Source: Bacteroidales bacterium UBA3696
GTDB taxonomy: Bacteria; Bacteroidota; Bacteroidia; Bacteroidales; Paludibacteraceae
Reading direction: 5' to 3'
DNA: 41,760 bases
NCBI GenBank assembly: GCA_002372135.1
Contig: DFIN01000016.1
Coordinates: forward strand, 1 to 41,760
Of the stretch, positions 39,851-41,760 are shown one piece after another; the stretch's first letter is position 1, and every line of letters starts with the position of its first letter. A model generated the notes under the pieces. It was given only the letters and a program-made list of their open reading frames with translations. It made no database searches and had not been told where the DNA came from. The translations under genes and the position numbers were made by a program.

Positions 39851-40854
39851 TTGGGCAGTTGGCGGTAAATCTCAGGCAGGTGGCGATAGACGGCTTGGGC
39901 TCTGCGCCAGCGATTGGCTTCCAAGGCGGGGATACCCATGTACTGTCCGGCTTTTAGGATATTCTTGGTAACGCCTGACTTGGCTCCTATGACGCAACCG
40001 TCGGCTATCTTTAAATGTCCGGCAACGCCTACTTGACCGGTTAGCAGACAATGATTCCCTATTTGGGTAGTACCGGCTATACCTACTTGTGCGCAAAGGA
40101 TGGTACTTTCGCCTATTTGCACGTTGTGTGCGATTTGGCAGAGGTTGTCTATTTTGGTGTTTTTCTTGATGCGGGTGGTGCCCATCATGGCGCGGTCCAC
40201 GGTGGTGTTGGCTCCAATCTCCACATCGTCCTCAATGACGACGTTGCCGATTTGAGGGATTTTGTGGTAAATGCCCTTTTCGTCGGGCTCGAAACCGAAT
40301 CCGTCTGCGCCGATGACGACTCCACTATGAAGGATGCAGTCTTGTCCGACATGGCAGCCATAGTAAATCTTAACTCCGGCGTATAGTATGGTATGGTCGC
40401 CAATGGTTACATGGTCGCCTATATAGGTATGGGGATAGATTTGTACGCCGGCTCCAAGCCGTACGTTCTTTCCGATGTAGGCACCGGCTCCCACGTATGC
40501 ATCGTCGGGAATAGCGACTCCTTCGCTTATGTAGGCGCCCTGTTCCACTCCTTTTTTGGCAGGGTTGAGCACTTTTGCCACTTCGCTTAAAAGAACAGCC
40601 ATTGCTGCCCGTGCATTCTCTACCCTGATGAGGGTGGCACGGGTTGAACCTTCAAAAGGAATAGACTGTGAGAGTAAAACGATAGATGCCTTTGTGTCAG
40701 TTAGGTAATGAACGTATTTGCTATCGCCCAAGAAACATAAATCGCCTTCTTTGGCATTTTCTATGCCGGCTACATTGTGAACTATTCGGTTTGCATCCCC
40801 TTGCAGGGTGCCCCCGAGAACCTGACTTATCTGCTGTGCGCTAAATTCCATCAT
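39847..40854 (-). CDS. lpxD: UDP-3-O-(3-hydroxyacyl)glucosamine N-acyltransferase LpxD
   Basis: The 335-residue enzyme adds the second acyl chain in lipid A synthesis. The N-terminal uridine-binding domain (about 1-105) is followed by a long hexapeptide beta-helix (IPDDAYVGAGAYIGKNVRLG onward). The catalytic His is in IAHNVQIGE. The C-terminal helix is present (WRRAQAVYRHLPEIYRQLPK). ATG at 40854 is preferred; the second ATG (40851) is equally possible. It is the first gene of the long - strand operon, with a promoter just upstream. Confidence 0.96.
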   Translation of the reverse strand: MMEFSAQQISQVLGGTLQGDANRIVHNVAGIENAKEGDLCFLGDSKYVHYLTDTKASIVLLSQSIPFEGSTRATLIRVENARAAMAVLLSEVAKVLNPAKKGVEQGAYISEGVAIPDDAYVGAGAYIGKNVRLGAGVQIYPHTYIGDHVTIGDHTILYAGVKIYYGCHVGQDCILHSGVVIGADGFGFEPDEKGIYHKIPQIGNVVIEDDVEIGANTTVDRAMMGTTRIKKNTKIDNLCQIAHNVQIGESTILCAQVGIAGTTQIGNHCLLTGQVGVAGHLKIADGCVIGAKSGVTKNILKAGQYMGIPALEANRWRRAQAVYRHLPEIYRQLPK

Positions 40855-40884
40855 GTGTTTGCCTGTTTCGTGATAAAAAGCGCG

Positions 40885-40916
40885 CGAAAGTACGGCTTCT
40901 TTGTGAGGTGTGCAAA
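40885..40916 (-). promoter_or_regulatory. Promoter of the lpxD operon
   Basis: On the - strand: TTTG (40916-40913), 20 nt, TACTTTCG (40892-40885, one mismatch to TAnnTTTG). It lies in the 78-bp gap between comF and lpxD and gives a leader of about 25 nt. Confidence 0.65.
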
Positions 40917-40932
40917 CATTTGTTGATTTTCC

Positions 40933-41631
40933 CTATCTTGCTTTGGCTATGGCAAACACGCTGAAGCGCGCTCCTCGGAAGGGTTCCATGGCTTCCATGC
41001 AGGATCGGATGGTACTGCCGGTGGTTATTACATCGTCCACAATCAAAATATGTTGGCGGTACATCTCTTCCGGATGGTTGACGGCAAAAATACCTTCCAC
41101 ATTCTTTTCTCGGTCTTTTCCTTTTGATAAGGCTTGTCGTTGGTTATTCCGTATGCGTTGTACGTGTGAGACGTCTGTTGGGATGTGCAGGGTTTCGCTA
41201 AGGGCTTGTGCGATGTAGTCGGACTGGTTATATCCGCGTTGCCGGTAGCGTCGCGGGTGCAAAGGGATAGGTATGATCACGTCAATGTCATCAAAAAAGT
41301 CGGTTTGCAGGCTGTCTGAAACCGCTTCGCGCGTCAGTTCGTAGATCAGTTCGGGGTGCCTGCCATATTTGGCAAGTTGTATGAGGCGGCTGACCTTGTC
41401 TCCTTTATCATAAAAGAGATAGGCGGCTGCCCGTTCGAAGCGGTTGTTAGCAACAAATAGGTCTTCGGTTATGTTGTCGCGCAAGACGAATTGTTGGGTG
41501 TGTTCCAAACTATGCAGACAAGTAGGGCAGATGTGCCGATTAGGGATTTTACTGTCAGTCGATTCCAACGAACATCCGCACAACGGGCAGCGTTGCGGAA
41601 AAAGAAAGGAACCGATATACTGGCTTAACAC
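40933..41631 (-). CDS. comF: ComF-family phosphoribosyltransferase-like protein
   Basis: The 232-residue protein has an N-terminal zinc-ribbon (FPQRCPLCGCSL, then HICPTCLHSL) and a C-terminal phosphoribosyltransferase domain (DVIIPIPLHPRRYRQRGYNQ, and the PRPP loop ILIVDDVITTGSTI). ComF takes part in DNA uptake in naturally competent bacteria and is linked to PriA; in Bacteroidota its role is less clear. The start is GTG at 41631; an in-frame stop lies five codons upstream, so no earlier start is possible. It is upstream of lpxD in the same direction but with a promoter between. Confidence 0.9.
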   Translation of the reverse strand: MLSQYIGSFLFPQRCPLCGCSLESTDSKIPNRHICPTCLHSLEHTQQFVLRDNITEDLFVANNRFERAAAYLFYDKGDKVSRLIQLAKYGRHPELIYELTREAVSDSLQTDFFDDIDVIIPIPLHPRRYRQRGYNQSDYIAQALSETLHIPTDVSHVQRIRNNQRQALSKGKDREKNVEGIFAVNHPEEMYRQHILIVDDVITTGSTIRSCMEAMEPFRGARFSVFAIAKAR

Positions 41632-41734
41632 AGAGAAAAAGAATTAGAAGGAGTAATATAGCGGGTAAAAGGCTACAAAAAACATAAGCCATCCACTTAT
41701 TGTGCGAGATAAGAGGATGACTTGTATAATTTTG

Positions 41735-41760
41735 CGGAAAGAGAGGGATTCGAACCCCCG
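41735..41760 (-). tRNA. 3' end of a tRNA, probably tRNA-Ser, cut by the window end
   Basis: The - strand reads the T arm (GGGGG TTCGAAT CCCTC) followed by the 3' half of the acceptor stem, TCTTTCC, and a discriminator G at 41735. CCA is not encoded (next bases CAA). G73 together with this acceptor fits tRNA-Ser, but the anticodon lies outside the window. Confidence 0.85.

Overview
The window looks like a Bacteroidales (Bacteroidota) chromosome, probably a host-associated or anaerobic member outside the well-studied Bacteroides. The evidence is: two giant surface proteins with type IX secretion (T9SS) C-terminal sorting domains; several promoters of the Bacteroidota form (TTTG, about 20 nt, TAnnTTTG); many SPI/SPII signal peptides and outer-membrane beta-barrels; lpxD-lpxC-lpxA; and the TPR / DUF4292 / EnvC-like gene trio typical of this phylum. 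I cannot name the species.

Left end (1-870): a 23S-5S spacer, 5S rRNA and its terminator close an rRNA operon. It is followed by a free-standing, strongly structured RNA of about 370 nt with its own promoter element and terminator.

Surface-protein locus A (871-14133, + strand): a compact run of lipoproteins (two of them clear paralogues), a small beta-barrel-like protein, a 1658-residue T9SS cargo with a nidogen-like N-terminal region and 20 cysteine-paired 51-residue repeats, a second barrel-like protein, and a WG-repeat/TPR protein. A smaller WG-type protein with its own promoter follows. Then come a DUF1232 membrane protein and a decayed AAA/DUF4143-type ATPase pseudogene.

Surface-protein locus B (15065-21999, + strand): lipoprotein, beta-barrel, and a 1573-residue T9SS cargo. 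This cargo has a beta-helix-like N-terminal region and 15 repeats of the same family as locus A. The two loci look like two versions of one module (lipoproteins + barrel + giant T9SS repeat protein), and this is the best candidate for an undescribed surface system here.

Housekeeping region (22241-41760, mostly - strand): an lrp/asnC - trpS - small secreted protein - FadL-like operon; a divergent O-methyltransferase; sufS with a secreted endonuclease/exonuclease/phosphatase protein; and a run of 14 closely packed genes (lpxD, lpxC, lpxA, dut, TPR, DUF4292, envC-like, FKBP, a four-cysteine lipoprotein, AddA/RecB-like helicase-nuclease, rimM, trmH-like, and a U32 peptidase-family gene broken into two frames). 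comF and the 3' end of a tRNA (probably Ser) close the window. Notable points in this half are an LpxC without the FabZ domain usually fused to it in this phylum, an 11-bp tandem repeat exactly at that gene end, and a triple 10-bp repeat in the lrp leader.
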